Positions 45,115-54,181 of a DNA stretch of 64,000 nucleotides are shown here, in pieces. Under the pieces are notes generated by a model. The model was not told the origin of the DNA. It did not search any database and saw nothing but the letters and a program-made list of their open reading frames with translations. How positions within the stretch are numbered: the first letter of the stretch is position 1; each line of letters opens with the position of its first letter. A program made the translations under genes and the position numbers. Origin of the DNA: Methylobacterium brachythecii (GTDB taxonomy: Bacteria > Pseudomonadota > Alphaproteobacteria > Rhizobiales > Beijerinckiaceae); the NCBI RefSeq assembly GCF_014196345.1, contig NZ_JACIDN010000008.1, positions 186,001 to 250,000 on the forward strand. The letters are read 5' to 3'.

Positions 45115-45963
45115 ATGCTCCATACCGGACCGATGACGGCGGGAGCGGGTCGACGCTCGCAGGCGACGCTCGTCTTCGCGAAGGGCGGCGGCAAGACGGT
45201 GCTGACCCGTCAGACCGTGCCGTACCCGTTTCACATCACGCGGCTCTTCCAGTTGCATCCGCAGAAGCCGGATCTGGCGACGCTCTTCCTGCAATCAGCT
45301 TCGGGCGGCCTCTATCGCGCCGACCGGCTCGGTCTCGACATCGAGATGCGAGGCGAGGCCCACGCCCATGTCACCACCCAGTCGGCGACGGTGGTGCACG
45401 ATACCGGTGCATCGCCCGCGAGGCAGGAGACGCGGCTCGACCTCGCATCCGGAAGCCTCTTGGCGCTGCAGCCCGATCCGCTGGTGCTCTTTCCCGGTGC
45501 TGCGCTCGAACTCGATACGCGGATCGTTCTGGACCGGGGAGCCAGCGCGATCGTCACCGAGAGCTTTGCGAGCCACGATCCCCGCGGCGAAGGGCGCCCT
45601 TTCGAGAGCATCTCGATCGCGCTCGAGATCACCGATCGTTCAGGGCGGCGACTGGCGACCGAGAACGCCGTGGTACACGGCGAGGATTTCGCAGGGCCTT
45701 CGTCGCCCCTGGGATCCTATCGCGCCTACGGCTCGATGCTGATCCTGGCGACCGAGGCCGCTCTGCCCGACATCAATGAGCTGCATGACGCGATGGGTGC
45801 TGCCAATTGCCTCGGCGGCGCGAGCCGTCTCCCGAACAATGCCGGACTTTCCCTGCGGCTTCTCGCTCCCGATGGCGGCCACCTCGCCAGAGGCTTGGAT
45901 GCTGCTTTCGCAACCGCTTTCAAGGCGCTCTCGGGCCTCCAGCCCGGTCGGCGTCGGAAATGA
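45115..45963 (+). CDS. ureD: Urease accessory protein UreD
   Basis: A 282-residue maturation scaffold. The start at 45115 is two bases past ureG; an internal ATG at 45133 is an alternative. Family features are AKGGGKTVLTRQTVPYPFH, the ATVVHDTGASPARQETRL region and FPGAALELDTRIVLDRGAS. It closes the urease operon; no nickel permease gene follows. Identity to usual UreD is moderate by eye. Confidence 0.8.
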   Translation: MLHTGPMTAGAGRRSQATLVFAKGGGKTVLTRQTVPYPFHITRLFQLHPQKPDLATLFLQSASGGLYRADRLGLDIEMRGEAHAHVTTQSATVVHDTGASPARQETRLDLASGSLLALQPDPLVLFPGAALELDTRIVLDRGASAIVTESFASHDPRGEGRPFESISIALEITDRSGRRLATENAVVHGEDFAGPSSPLGSYRAYGSMLILATEAALPDINELHDAMGAANCLGGASRLPNNAGLSLRLLAPDGGHLARGLDAAFATAFKALSGLQPGRRRK

Positions 45964-46445
45964 GCGCTCCCAAAGTTCGCGGTGAACAAAGTGGGAGGAA
46001 GGTTTCGAGCCCTTAGTAGCATTGCAAATCGGCCGTTTCAGGCTCCGCCCTGGCCACAGGGCCGGGATCCACTCGACGGGAACCGGCCCGTGTCGGAACG
46101 TTCTTACGATTTCTGCCGTCGTTGGATCGAAGACCCGGACGCCGTCCAGCAGAGATCCGGTTGATCATCTACGCGAATGTCAGGACGGCGGAATGTCCGA
46201 TCGATGGCAGTCCCAACGAAGCTGCGGCTTAGTCTCAGTCTGTCCGCACCACTTCTGAAAGGGATCGAGCGCCGCATTTCTACACGTCGGGACTGGCAGC
46301 AGCCTGTCGACTTTTTGGCCAGCTCCTGCCGTAAGTCGACGTTTGCTTGTTGAACCTAGCGCCCGAAAGCGGACCGGCAGGTGTCCAGCCAACTCGAACA
46401 TTCCGAGTGGACATCGAGCGTTAGACCTCGATCACTCGCGCAGCC
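45964..46445. other. Gene-poor interval between ureD and xoxF
   Basis: About 480 bp without a supported gene. Short frames on both strands lack start sites and motifs. A CGAAAGCGGAC box (near 46365-46375) recurs at 22425-22435 and 22495-22505, suggesting a dispersed short repeat of this genome's non-coding DNA. The stretch lies between convergent genes (ureD and xoxF), so no promoter is expected. Confidence 0.4.
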
Positions 46446-48251
46446 TCACGGCAGCGCGAACACCGTGAGTTGGCCGCCGGGTGCGGTGTATTGCGAGAGC
46501 GCCGCGTAACCGCCAACGGCCCCGGAGCCGTCGGACGGGTCGGTCAATCCGGCCGCGAGGCCGATCCCCGCCCAGCCGCCGACGCCGGAGAGGACGGCGA
46601 TGTATTGCCGGCCGTCATGCAGGAAGGTCATCGGGTTGCCGACGATGCCGGAGGGCGTCTTGAAACGGTAGAGTTCGTGGCCGTCGCGGGCATCGACCGC
46701 CTTCAGCCAGCCCTCCAGCGTCCCGTAGAACACCACGCCGCCCGCCGTCGCCAGCGCGCCCGACCACACCGAAAAGCGCTCCGGGATCGACCAGGCGATC
46801 CGGCCCTTCACACCGTCCCAGGCGATGAAGTTGCCCGTCCGGTCGGAGCCGGGCGGCGGATAGAGCCCAAGCGTCGCGCCGACATAGGGCTGGCCCGGCA
46901 CGTAGGTCACATGGAAGGGCTCGTAATCCATGCAGAGATGGTTGGTGGGCACGTAGAACAGGTGCGTGTCCGGGGAGTACGCCGCCGGCTGCTGGTTCTT
47001 GGCCCCGAGCGCGGAGGGGCAGATACCCTTCATCACCTCGTCTTCGCCGGTCGTCTCCGGCGCGTGATCCTTGTCGACCACGGGGCGCCCATAGGTGGGC
47101 GAGGCGCGGTCGCGATCGATCGCCGAGGCCCAGTTCACTGTCGGATCGAATTTTTCCGCCGTGATCAGCTCGCCCGTGGCGCGGTCGAGGGTGTAGCCGA
47201 ATCCGTTGCGGTCGAAATGCGTGAGAAGATGGCGCGGCCGGCCGTCGACCTCCTGATCCGTCAGGATCATCTCGTTGACGCCGTCATAGTCCCACTGGTC
47301 GTGCGGGGTCATCTGATAGAACCAGGCCGCGCGGCCCGTGTCGGGATGGCGCGCCACGATCGACATGGCCCATTTGTTGTCGCCCGAGCGCTGGGCCGGG
47401 TTCCAGGTCGAGGGATTGCCGGTGCCGTAATAGAGGAGGTCGAGCGCGGGATCGTAGGAGAACCAGCCCCAGGCGCAGCCCCCGCCCATCCTCCACTGGT
47501 CGCCCTCCCAGGTCTTCAGCGAGGAATCCCGGCCGATGGGCTTGCCGAGTTCGGTCGTTTTTTCCGGATCGACCAGCATGTCCTCGTCCGACCCCGTCGC
47601 GTAGGCGCGCCAGAGCCGCTTGCCGTCCTTGAGGCCATAGGCGGTGACGTGGCATCGCGCGCCGTATTCGCCGCCCGAGATGCCGACGATGACCAGATCC
47701 TTCACGGGCAGCACCGTGGCCGTGTTGGTCTCGCCCTTAGACGGGTCGCCGTTCCTCACCGACCAGTTCACCCGTCCGGTCTCGGCATCGAGCGAGACCA
47801 GGGTGGTGTCGTTCTGGTGCAGGAGGATCGCTCCCTGTGCGTAGGCGAGGCCGCGGTTGACGGTGTCGCAGCACATCACCGGCACGACGTCGGCCGCCTG
47901 CTTCGGCGCGTATGTCCAAAGGATGCGGCCGTCGTGGTCGAGATCGAGCGCGTAGATAGTGTTCGGAAACGGCGTGTGCACGTACATCCGGTTGCCGATG
48001 ACGAGCGGCGCGCCCTCATGGCCGCGCAGCACCCCTGTCGAGAAGGTCCAGGCCACCTTGAGCTGGGAGACGTTGCCGGCGGTGATCTGGTCGAGCCGCG
48101 AAAAGCGGGTGTTCGCGTAGTTGAGCGTCTGCAGCGCCTGTTGGCCGGCATCGGCGAGCCTGGTTTCAAGATCGGTTTTTTCAGGCTGGCCGACGGCGAA
48201 GGCCGGATTGGCGAGAGCCCAGAGGAGCACCGGCAACAGAAGACGCTTCAT
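46446..48251 (-). CDS. xoxF: XoxF-type lanthanide-dependent methanol dehydrogenase
   Basis: A 601-residue PQQ quinoprotein with a Sec signal (LLPVLLWALANPAFA). It oxidises methanol in the periplasm. Features include VPVMCCDTVNRG (vicinal disulfide), NGDPSKGETNTATVLPVKD and WEGDQWRMGGGCAWGW. The catalytic Asp (D321) is followed by a second Asp (D323) in HDQWDYDGVNEM. That second Asp marks the lanthanide type; calcium-type MxaF has Ala there. No cytochrome xoxG or xoxJ lies beside it. Confidence 0.9.
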   Translation of the reverse strand: MKRLLLPVLLWALANPAFAVGQPEKTDLETRLADAGQQALQTLNYANTRFSRLDQITAGNVSQLKVAWTFSTGVLRGHEGAPLVIGNRMYVHTPFPNTIYALDLDHDGRILWTYAPKQAADVVPVMCCDTVNRGLAYAQGAILLHQNDTTLVSLDAETGRVNWSVRNGDPSKGETNTATVLPVKDLVIVGISGGEYGARCHVTAYGLKDGKRLWRAYATGSDEDMLVDPEKTTELGKPIGRDSSLKTWEGDQWRMGGGCAWGWFSYDPALDLLYYGTGNPSTWNPAQRSGDNKWAMSIVARHPDTGRAAWFYQMTPHDQWDYDGVNEMILTDQEVDGRPRHLLTHFDRNGFGYTLDRATGELITAEKFDPTVNWASAIDRDRASPTYGRPVVDKDHAPETTGEDEVMKGICPSALGAKNQQPAAYSPDTHLFYVPTNHLCMDYEPFHVTYVPGQPYVGATLGLYPPPGSDRTGNFIAWDGVKGRIAWSIPERFSVWSGALATAGGVVFYGTLEGWLKAVDARDGHELYRFKTPSGIVGNPMTFLHDGRQYIAVLSGVGGWAGIGLAAGLTDPSDGSGAVGGYAALSQYTAPGGQLTVFALP

Positions 48252-48278
48252 TCGAAAATCGCTGTGTCCGAGAACCCG

Positions 48279-49268
48279 TCAGCCGTCGTTCAACGGGTGC
48301 AGGTCGCGCACCATGCTCTTGAGGCGATCGTCGAGCACATGGGTGTAAATCTGCGTGGTCGAGATGTCGGCGTGGCCGAGCAGCTCCTGGACGATCCGCA
48401 GATCCGCACCGTTGCGCAGCAGGTGGCTGGCGAAGGCATGGCGCAGCACGTGCGGCGAGATCCGGTCGGCGCGGATGCCGGCCGCCGTGGCCGCCACCTT
48501 GAGATCGCGCGCGAAGGCCTGCCTGGTGAGATGCCCGCTCTCGCTATCTGCCGGAAACAGCCACGGGCCATCGCCCGGAACGTGCGCCAAGTGCTCGCGC
48601 ATGGCCTCGCGGGCGACTTCGGTCAGCGGCACCAGCCGCTCGCGCCCGCCCTTGCCCTTCACGACGAGGTAGCGCTCCCGTGTCGAGGCGGCCGAACGCG
48701 GCAGTGCGATCAATTCCGACACGCGCAGGCCCGTGGCGTAGAGAAGCTCCAGAAGGCAAAGCATCCTCTTGGCCCTGCCGGCCTCCGCCGGGATCTCCGC
48801 GACGGCGATGCGCTGGCGGGCCGCCGACAGCAGGCCGTCGACTTCGGCAATCGAAAGTACCTTCGGCAAGGATTGCGCGCGGCGAGGCCCGGCCACCGGC
48901 GCGCTCGGATCGGATTCCGAAAAACCCTCGGCGTAGAGAAACTTGTGGAAGCCGCGGAGGCAGGAGAGACGGCGCGCGGCCGAGGAAGCCTTCAGGCCGC
49001 GCGGCTCGAGATCGGCGATGTAGGCGCGCAGAGTCGCTGCATCGGCGTCGACGGGGACGATGCCCTCGGCGGCGAGGTAGGCGAGGTAATCGTCGAGGTC
49101 GCGCCGATAGGCCGCGAGGGTATTGGCGGCGGCGCCCCGCTCGGCCGCGAGCATGTCGAGATAGGGCTGAGCCAGATCGGCGGGAGGCGGTTCCGACCCG
49201 CTTGCGGCGGCCGGCGCCGCCACCGGGCGACGTCCTCTCCGTGATGGGCCAGGACGGCTCCCGGTCAC
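48279..49268 (-). CDS. xerD: Tyrosine recombinase XerD
   Basis: A 329-residue recombinase that, with XerC, resolves chromosome dimers. The N-terminal SAM-like domain includes YLDMLAAERGAAANTLAAYR. The catalytic set is R in YATGLRVSELIAL, HxxR in HVLRHAFASHLL, and the C-terminal H and Tyr in LLGHADISTTQIYTHV. The GTG start at 49268 overlaps the stop of the upstream small gene (GTGA), and the xoxF gene lies downstream. Confidence 0.93.
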   Translation of the reverse strand: MTGSRPGPSRRGRRPVAAPAAASGSEPPPADLAQPYLDMLAAERGAAANTLAAYRRDLDDYLAYLAAEGIVPVDADAATLRAYIADLEPRGLKASSAARRLSCLRGFHKFLYAEGFSESDPSAPVAGPRRAQSLPKVLSIAEVDGLLSAARQRIAVAEIPAEAGRAKRMLCLLELLYATGLRVSELIALPRSAASTRERYLVVKGKGGRERLVPLTEVAREAMREHLAHVPGDGPWLFPADSESGHLTRQAFARDLKVAATAAGIRADRISPHVLRHAFASHLLRNGADLRIVQELLGHADISTTQIYTHVLDDRLKSMVRDLHPLNDG

Positions 49269-49417
49269 TTGCCGCTCGGTTGGAGCTTCGATGCGGGGAT
49301 GGTTACGCTCATCTCCCGTTGGGTCGGCTGCACGAAAGTCGCCAGGGCGAAGATTCCGGCGAAGACGGCACCTCCGAGGATGGCCAGGATCGCCAGGAAG
49401 CGGAACAGGGACGGCAC
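49265..49417 (-). CDS. Small single-pass membrane protein upstream of xerD
   Basis: A 50-residue protein starting with GTG at 49417 (VPSLFRFLAILAILGG). One transmembrane helix occupies residues 3-27 (FLAILAILGGAVFAGIFALA), followed by a short hydrophilic tail (QPTQREMSVTIPASKL). AAAGG lies about ten bases upstream. The stop overlaps xerD, so they are co-translated. Function unknown; an upstream start at 49534 would add an Arg-rich region that looks non-coding. Confidence 0.6.
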   Translation of the reverse strand: MPSLFRFLAILAILGGAVFAGIFALATFVQPTQREMSVTIPASKLQPSGK

Positions 49418-49590
49418 GGCGCGCGAACCTTTCGGACGAACTCTACGATGCGCGCGGCAGGGCCGCTTGCGCCTGTCGGACCGGGAGGATCTGGTCCCAT
49501 GCGTGGCGCGCGAAGGCAAGGTCCACGAAGCCACAGGCAGAGCTTGGCGAATGGCTTCGCCCGCTCTCGAAAACCGTCTATGACCGCGCG

Positions 49591-50202
49591 ATGACCGACC
49601 CCGACGCCACGGGCTCAGAGCCGGACGACCCGATCGAGGCGCGCATTCGCCGCGCCCTCGGCGCGCGCTCGATCGTGCTCGTCGGCCTGATGGGTGCGGG
49701 CAAGAGCACGGTCGGCCGCCGCCTGGCGACCCGCCTCGGCCTGATGTTCAAGGACGCCGATTCCGAGATCGAGGCGGCCGCCAACCTCACCATCACGGAT
49801 CTCTTCGCGATCTATGGCGAGGAGAGTTTTCGCGAAGGCGAGGAGCGCGTCATCGCCCGCCTGCTGCGCCAGGGGCCGATGGTGCTGGCCACCGGCGGCG
49901 GCGCCTTCATGCGCAACGCCACGCGCGAGCGGATCACCGAGAGCGCCGTGTCGGTCTGGCTTCGCGCGGAACTCGACGTGCTGATGCGGCGCGTGAAGAA
50001 GCGCGGCACGCGCCCGCTCCTCCAGACCGCCGACCCGGAGGCGACGATGCGCGACCTCATGGCCGTGCGCCACCCGATCTACGGGCAGGCCGACGTCATG
50101 GTCCTGTCCCGCGACGTCTCGCATGACCGCGTGGTCCAGGACGTGCTGGAAGCTCTCGACGTCTGGCTGACCCCGCCGGCCCAGGGCGTCGCGGCGCAGT
50201 AA
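49591..50202 (+). CDS. aroK: Shikimate kinase
   Basis: A 203-residue enzyme that phosphorylates shikimate in aromatic amino-acid synthesis. Walker A is GLMGAGKSTVGRRLA, the substrate-binding DADSEIE and RPLLQTADPE segments follow, and GGGAFM lies at the usual place. It has an extra N-terminal 20 residues. The aroB gene starts 15 bp downstream on the same strand, the usual order in bacteria. Confidence 0.93.
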   Translation: MTDPDATGSEPDDPIEARIRRALGARSIVLVGLMGAGKSTVGRRLATRLGLMFKDADSEIEAAANLTITDLFAIYGEESFREGEERVIARLLRQGPMVLATGGGAFMRNATRERITESAVSVWLRAELDVLMRRVKKRGTRPLLQTADPEATMRDLMAVRHPIYGQADVMVLSRDVSHDRVVQDVLEALDVWLTPPAQGVAAQ

Positions 50203-50217
50203 AGTTCGAGCGAGAGA

Positions 50218-51336
50218 ATGAGCGAGCGCCTCACCGTCCACGTGCCCCTCGATCAGGGCCGCGACTACGACATCCTGATTGGCCGCGGCCTGCTCGACGA
50301 GGCCGGCGCGCGCATCGCCGCCCTCGGCGGCCGGGCGGCTGCCATCGTCACGGACGACACCGTCGGCGGCCTCTATGCCGAGCGCGTCCGGGAGTCGCTG
50401 GAGGCCGCAGGGCTGCGCTCGGGTATCGTCAGCGTTCCTCCGGGCGAAGCCTCGAAGAGCTATGCGCGCTTCGCCGAAGTCTGCGACGGCCTGCTCGGAC
50501 ACCGGATCGAGCGCGGCGATCTCGTCGTAGCGCTCGGCGGCGGTGTGGTCGGCGACCTCGCGGGCTTCGCGGCGGCCTCGCTCCGCCGGGGCGTGCGCTT
50601 TGTCCAGGCGCCGACGAGCCTGCTCGCCCAGGTCGACTCCTCCGTCGGCGGCAAGACCGGGATCAACTCGCCGCTCGGAAAAAACCTGATCGGCGCCTTT
50701 CACCAGCCCCGCCTGGTCCTCGCCGACACTGCGACGCTCGACACGCTGTCCGAGCGCGAGATGCGCGCCGGCTATGCAGAGGTCGCCAAATACGGCCTGA
50801 TCAACGATGCCGGCTTCTTCGACTGGTGCGAGGCGAACTGGCGGGGGATCTTCTCCGGCGGCCCGGAGCGCGATGAGGCCGTCGCAATCTGCTGCCGCTC
50901 GAAGGCCGGCGTCGTGGTGCGGGACGAGCGCGAAGACGGCGAACGTGCCCTGCTCAATCTCGGCCACACCTTCGGTCACGCGCTGGAGCGGCTGACCGGC
51001 TACGACTCGGCCCGTCTCGTCCACGGGGAGGGCGTTGCGATCGGCCTCGCCCTGGCCTTCCGCTTCTCCGCGCGGCTGGGTCTTTGCCCGGGCCAGGATG
51101 CCAGACGCGTCGCCAATCACCTCGCTCTGGCCGGATTGCCGACGCGCCTGAGCCAGGTTCCGGGCGGGTCGGGCGGTGCGGACGCGCTGCTCGATGCCAT
51201 GGCGCAGGACAAGAAAGTGCGCGACGGGCGGCTGACCTTCATCCTCGCTCGCGGCATCGGGCAAAGCTTCATCGCACCGGGCATCGACGCCGCCGACATC
51301 CGCGCCTTCCTCACGGACGAACTGGCTGCCGTGTAG
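50218..51336 (+). CDS. aroB: 3-Dehydroquinate synthase
   Basis: A 372-residue NAD- and zinc-dependent enzyme that forms 3-dehydroquinate, the second shikimate-pathway step. NAD-binding GGGVVGDLAGFAAAS, QAPTSLLAQVDSSVGGK, and the zinc ligands in REMRAGYAEVAKYG, LNLGHTFGHALE and HGEGVAIGL are all present. Length is normal. It follows aroK by 15 bp. Confidence 0.95.
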   Translation: MSERLTVHVPLDQGRDYDILIGRGLLDEAGARIAALGGRAAAIVTDDTVGGLYAERVRESLEAAGLRSGIVSVPPGEASKSYARFAEVCDGLLGHRIERGDLVVALGGGVVGDLAGFAAASLRRGVRFVQAPTSLLAQVDSSVGGKTGINSPLGKNLIGAFHQPRLVLADTATLDTLSEREMRAGYAEVAKYGLINDAGFFDWCEANWRGIFSGGPERDEAVAICCRSKAGVVVRDEREDGERALLNLGHTFGHALERLTGYDSARLVHGEGVAIGLALAFRFSARLGLCPGQDARRVANHLALAGLPTRLSQVPGGSGGADALLDAMAQDKKVRDGRLTFILARGIGQSFIAPGIDAADIRAFLTDELAAV

Positions 51337-51351
51337 GCCAACCGACCGAGG

Positions 51352-51939
51352 CTACGGGCCGCCGAGGGCTGCGCGGGTCATGGCATCGGCACCGATTTCG
51401 CCGCCTTTCTCGATGCCGAGCACTTCGGTGAGCCGAAGCCTTGCGCGGCTCACACGGCTCTTCACGGTGCCGACGGCAACGCCGCAGATCTCGGCCGCCT
51501 CCTCGTAGGTGAAGCTCTGCGCGCCGACGAGCACCAGGGCCTCGCGCTGGCTGTAAGGCAGCAGATTCAGCGCGTCCTGAAACTCGCGCAGTTCCAGCTG
51601 CACCTCCTGCTCGGGCAGGCTGGTCAGCTTGCCCGCCATCACGCCGTCGACATCCTCGACCTCGCGCTTGCGCTTGCGCAGCTCGGAATAGAACAGGTTG
51701 CGCAGGATGGTGAACAGCCACGCGGTGAGGTTGGTGCCGCGCTGGAAACTATCCGCCTTGGTCCAGGCCCTCACCAGCGTGTCCTGGACCAAGTCGTCGC
51801 TGCGATCGAGATCGTATGTCAGCGAGTAGGCGAAGGCTCGCAAAGCGGGGATCGCCCCGAGCAGCAGAGACCTCATCTCAGCGTCGGCTCCGGGCGGCGT
51901 GCTCGACGGCGCCAGCGTGGCGATTGCAATCGGGGTCAT
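51352..51939 (-). CDS. ecfG: EcfG-type general stress sigma factor
   Basis: A 195-residue extracytoplasmic-function sigma factor. Region 2 is YDLDRSDDLVQDTLVRAW, with AWLFTILRNLFYSELRKRKRE, and region 4 is LPYSQREALVLVGAQSFTYEEAAEICGVAVGTVKSR. Its ATG overlaps the stop of nepR (ATGA), the hallmark of the alphaproteobacterial general stress response. It directs RNA polymerase to stress genes when NepR is sequestered by phosphorylated PhyR. phyR is not in the window. Confidence 0.88.
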   Translation of the reverse strand: MTPIAIATLAPSSTPPGADAEMRSLLLGAIPALRAFAYSLTYDLDRSDDLVQDTLVRAWTKADSFQRGTNLTAWLFTILRNLFYSELRKRKREVEDVDGVMAGKLTSLPEQEVQLELREFQDALNLLPYSQREALVLVGAQSFTYEEAAEICGVAVGTVKSRVSRARLRLTEVLGIEKGGEIGADAMTRAALGGP

Positions 51940-52169
51940 CGTGTGCCCTCCGTGCTTCGATCCTGGGCGGCAAGCTCGTCGACGAGCCGCGTCAATCTCT
52001 CGGGCAGGGGCTGGTTGAGGACGCCCGCATAGAGAAGGCGTAGGTCGCGCCCGATGCGTCGGCGCGCCTCGGCTGCAACGCCGCTGGCCGGAGACCTCTC
52101 CGCATTCGGGCCGGATGCGCGAGGTGCCGCCCGTCCGATCTGGAACTGGTCGCGCTCGTGATCGCTCAT
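51936..52169 (-). CDS. nepR: NepR anti-sigma factor
   Basis: A 77-residue protein with the NepR core IGRDLRLLYAGVLNQPLPERL followed by LVDELAAQ. NepR binds EcfG and keeps it inactive until PhyR, mimicking a sigma factor, removes it. It is immediately upstream of ecfG with a 4-bp overlap, so the pair is made together. I did not find a convincing EcfG-type promoter upstream. Confidence 0.87.
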   Translation of the reverse strand: MSDHERDQFQIGRAAPRASGPNAERSPASGVAAEARRRIGRDLRLLYAGVLNQPLPERLTRLVDELAAQDRSTEGTR

Positions 52170-52603
52170 CGCTCCCCGCCATCGTGCCTGCCTTGAGGGC
52201 CACGGCCGACATCGGAGCTTGCGGAAATCCTGAGACCGGCGCGCTCCCGTCGGATGGGGCCATCACTGAGGTCGACGTGCTAGGTCACGGCGATTTAACC
52301 GCTTCTGAAATTGGTATTCAGTTGTTTTTCAAGAAGCAGAAACGATCGGAAACAAGCACAAGATCGCTGTTATAGCCAAGTTTATCACTAGCTTGACTAC
52401 CAACCGCCGTGAACTGCTTCATAAGCTCGACAAGCACCACAACCCCGGCCGCGGCATCTCATTCGTACAAGGTGCGGAGTTGAGCGGCCCGATCGCTGGA
52501 TCTGGTTCTCGGTGCAGAAGCAATCACAGGTTTCAGCAGCGGGCTGCGGACCCGTGCACCGGCTTGCATGGTGCCGAAGCGGCTGGTAGCCCATTTCCCC
52601 GAT
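52170..52603. other. Region between nepR and tRNA-Thr
   Basis: About 430 bp, AT-rich around 52280-52400, holding the nepR promoter (reverse strand) and the tRNA promoter (forward). Short frames here have no motif. No clear GGAAC/CGTT pair of an EcfG promoter was found on the reverse strand. Confidence 0.4.
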
Positions 52604-52679
52604 GCCGGTTTAGCTCAGCTGGTAGAGCAACCGCCTTGTAAGCGGTAGGTCGCGAGTTCAAGTCCCGCAACCGGCACCA
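52604..52679 (+). tRNA. tRNA-Thr (anticodon TGT)
   Basis: A 76-nt cloverleaf with CCA encoded. The acceptor arm pairs GCCGGTT with AACCGGC, the anticodon stem ACCGC with GCGGT around the loop CTTGTAA (TGT at 52637-52639), and the T arm contains GTTCAAGTC. It decodes ACA-type threonine codons. It marks the border between core and accessory DNA here, and tRNA 3' ends are common integration sites. Confidence 0.95.
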
Positions 52680-52851
52680 CTCTATCTCCCTCGAAAGACA
52701 GGCTTTTCTGAATTCCAGAAGCCGCCGCCGAGCGCCCTTCGAAGGCCGTGGTTGCACGGTGGTTACATCGAAGGCTGGATCGACGAAGCGCAGACAGTGT
52801 GCTCGGCGATGGCAGCATACTGCTGCCGAGTCGCCCATACGCGCGTGCGGT

Positions 52852-53751
52852 TCACTGCTTGAAGCAATGTTCTCGGTGCCAAGCGAGGAAATGCGGATGC
52901 GGTCGGTCGAGTGCCCTGAGGGGCGCAAGGGCTCGACCTGTCTTGTTGATGAAATTGCGGATCCCATCCGGGTCGTTCGTTTGACGCGAAATCAGGATCT
53001 CAAGGTCGTCGGAAAGGCTGATCAAACCGCGATCAAACATCCAATGCGCGGTGCCCGACAGGGCAAGCCCATTGGTGACGATGTCGGGACCGTTCGCTTC
53101 AACCGATCGGATATGCGCCGCAGCGACTTCGGCACGCCCGCCACCGTTCAACAATTTCAATCCTGTTAGCACACATCTCTCGCCATAAGCGGCGAGAACG
53201 ACTCGCCGAAAAACTCGATCCCGCACGATCCGTGAGGTGATCTGGGCAACGCGCTCGCGCGCCTCGTCGAGACCAAATGGCACCTGAGGCTCAGCAAAGC
53301 CGGGATCGGCAGCGCGCTCACCGACGCGCGGCAGCACAGCGTTCTCGTCATCCAGACCACGGTTCAGAATGCGATCGAAATCAGTTGGCGAAATCGACCG
53401 TACCGCGGCCTGCGCACGTCCCGAGATCCGCCCCTGTTCGTTCAGAACACCCCGCTCGAGAACACCGCCTTCATCTGCAAATGGGACTGGTTGCGCAAAA
53501 TCGAGGTAGCTACCTGGCTCAATGAGCGCGACAAACATGCCAACAACGGAAGGATCTGGAATGATGTCTTCGACACGGGCGATTGCGAAATAACCGCGCG
53601 TGCCTGCAAGTTTGCGCGGCTCGTAATAGACAATCCAGTCGCTAAGACATGCCTGAACACGACTCAGGTACTGCTTTGGAAATTGATAGCGTTCGGCAGG
53701 GCTGTCATCATAAATCGAATCTGCGCGATGTATAAAAACGCCAAGGGTCAT
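52852..53751 (-). CDS. HNH endonuclease-family protein
   Basis: A 299-residue protein with a C-terminal HNH region: YGERCVLTGLKLLNGGG, then AEVAAAHIRSVEANGPD and ALSGTAHWMFDRGLISL. This is the HNH_2-type module found in restriction-like enzymes. The first 150 residues are beta-rich (YYEPRKLAGTRGYFAIARV) without a motif I know. It stands alone next to the tRNA gene with no methylase, so it may be a stand-alone nuclease with a defence role or a cargo gene. Confidence 0.75.
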   Translation of the reverse strand: MTLGVFIHRADSIYDDSPAERYQFPKQYLSRVQACLSDWIVYYEPRKLAGTRGYFAIARVEDIIPDPSVVGMFVALIEPGSYLDFAQPVPFADEGGVLERGVLNEQGRISGRAQAAVRSISPTDFDRILNRGLDDENAVLPRVGERAADPGFAEPQVPFGLDEARERVAQITSRIVRDRVFRRVVLAAYGERCVLTGLKLLNGGGRAEVAAAHIRSVEANGPDIVTNGLALSGTAHWMFDRGLISLSDDLEILISRQTNDPDGIRNFINKTGRALAPLRALDRPHPHFLAWHREHCFKQ

Positions 53752-54181
53752 TCACAGACACTAACGGGTTGCGCGCGCCAGCGGCAATCTCGGCGCGATC
53801 GATGTGATCTACCATCGCTACGTCGTCATGCAATACGACCACCTCGATGGCGTTGCGCCCAAAACGCTCACTCAGGTCAATCGTGCGAACGCTTCGAGGC
53901 GGACGTTCCAAGAGCTGCAATTGCAGTTGTGGATCGCGCCAGAAGCAGATGTTGGCCTCCTGCTCGCAAGCGGACTTTCCGGACCCGACCCAACAACGTC
54001 GTAGGAGCCTTCCCAAGCGGCATTCGAAAGCGGCCGCTCTCAAGTCTGCGTTTTCCGCTGCGACCGTGCGAATTTAGGACTTTTGGCACGCTCGATAATA
54101 CTGTCGGAGGCGCATTCCGCCTGTTTCCACGGGCCGCACGTGGCAATTGCCGGGCACGATCGGGAAAGGCACACTTCACCC
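53752..54181. other. Interval upstream of the LysR gene, possible reverse-strand relic
   Basis: About 430 bp with no firm gene. On the reverse strand a frame between 53708 and 54043 contains LDLSE-like and VVVLHDDVAMVDHIDRAEI segments that look protein-like, but it overlaps the HNH gene, has no start site and matches nothing I recognise. It may be a relic. The promoter of the LysR gene should lie near its right end. Confidence 0.3.

Noticed and set aside
46470..49244. A 924-residue open frame on the + strand
   Set aside because: It is antisense to xoxF and xerD, both with complete motifs. High GC makes long antisense frames common here.
52604..52679. Search for a second copy of the tRNA-Thr 3' end as an attachment site
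   Set aside because: No copy was seen between 52700 and 64000; the other end of the island may lie beyond the window.
53708..54043. Reverse frame with protein-like stretches
   Set aside because: It overlaps the HNH gene, has no start site and no match that I recognise; noted only as a possible relic.
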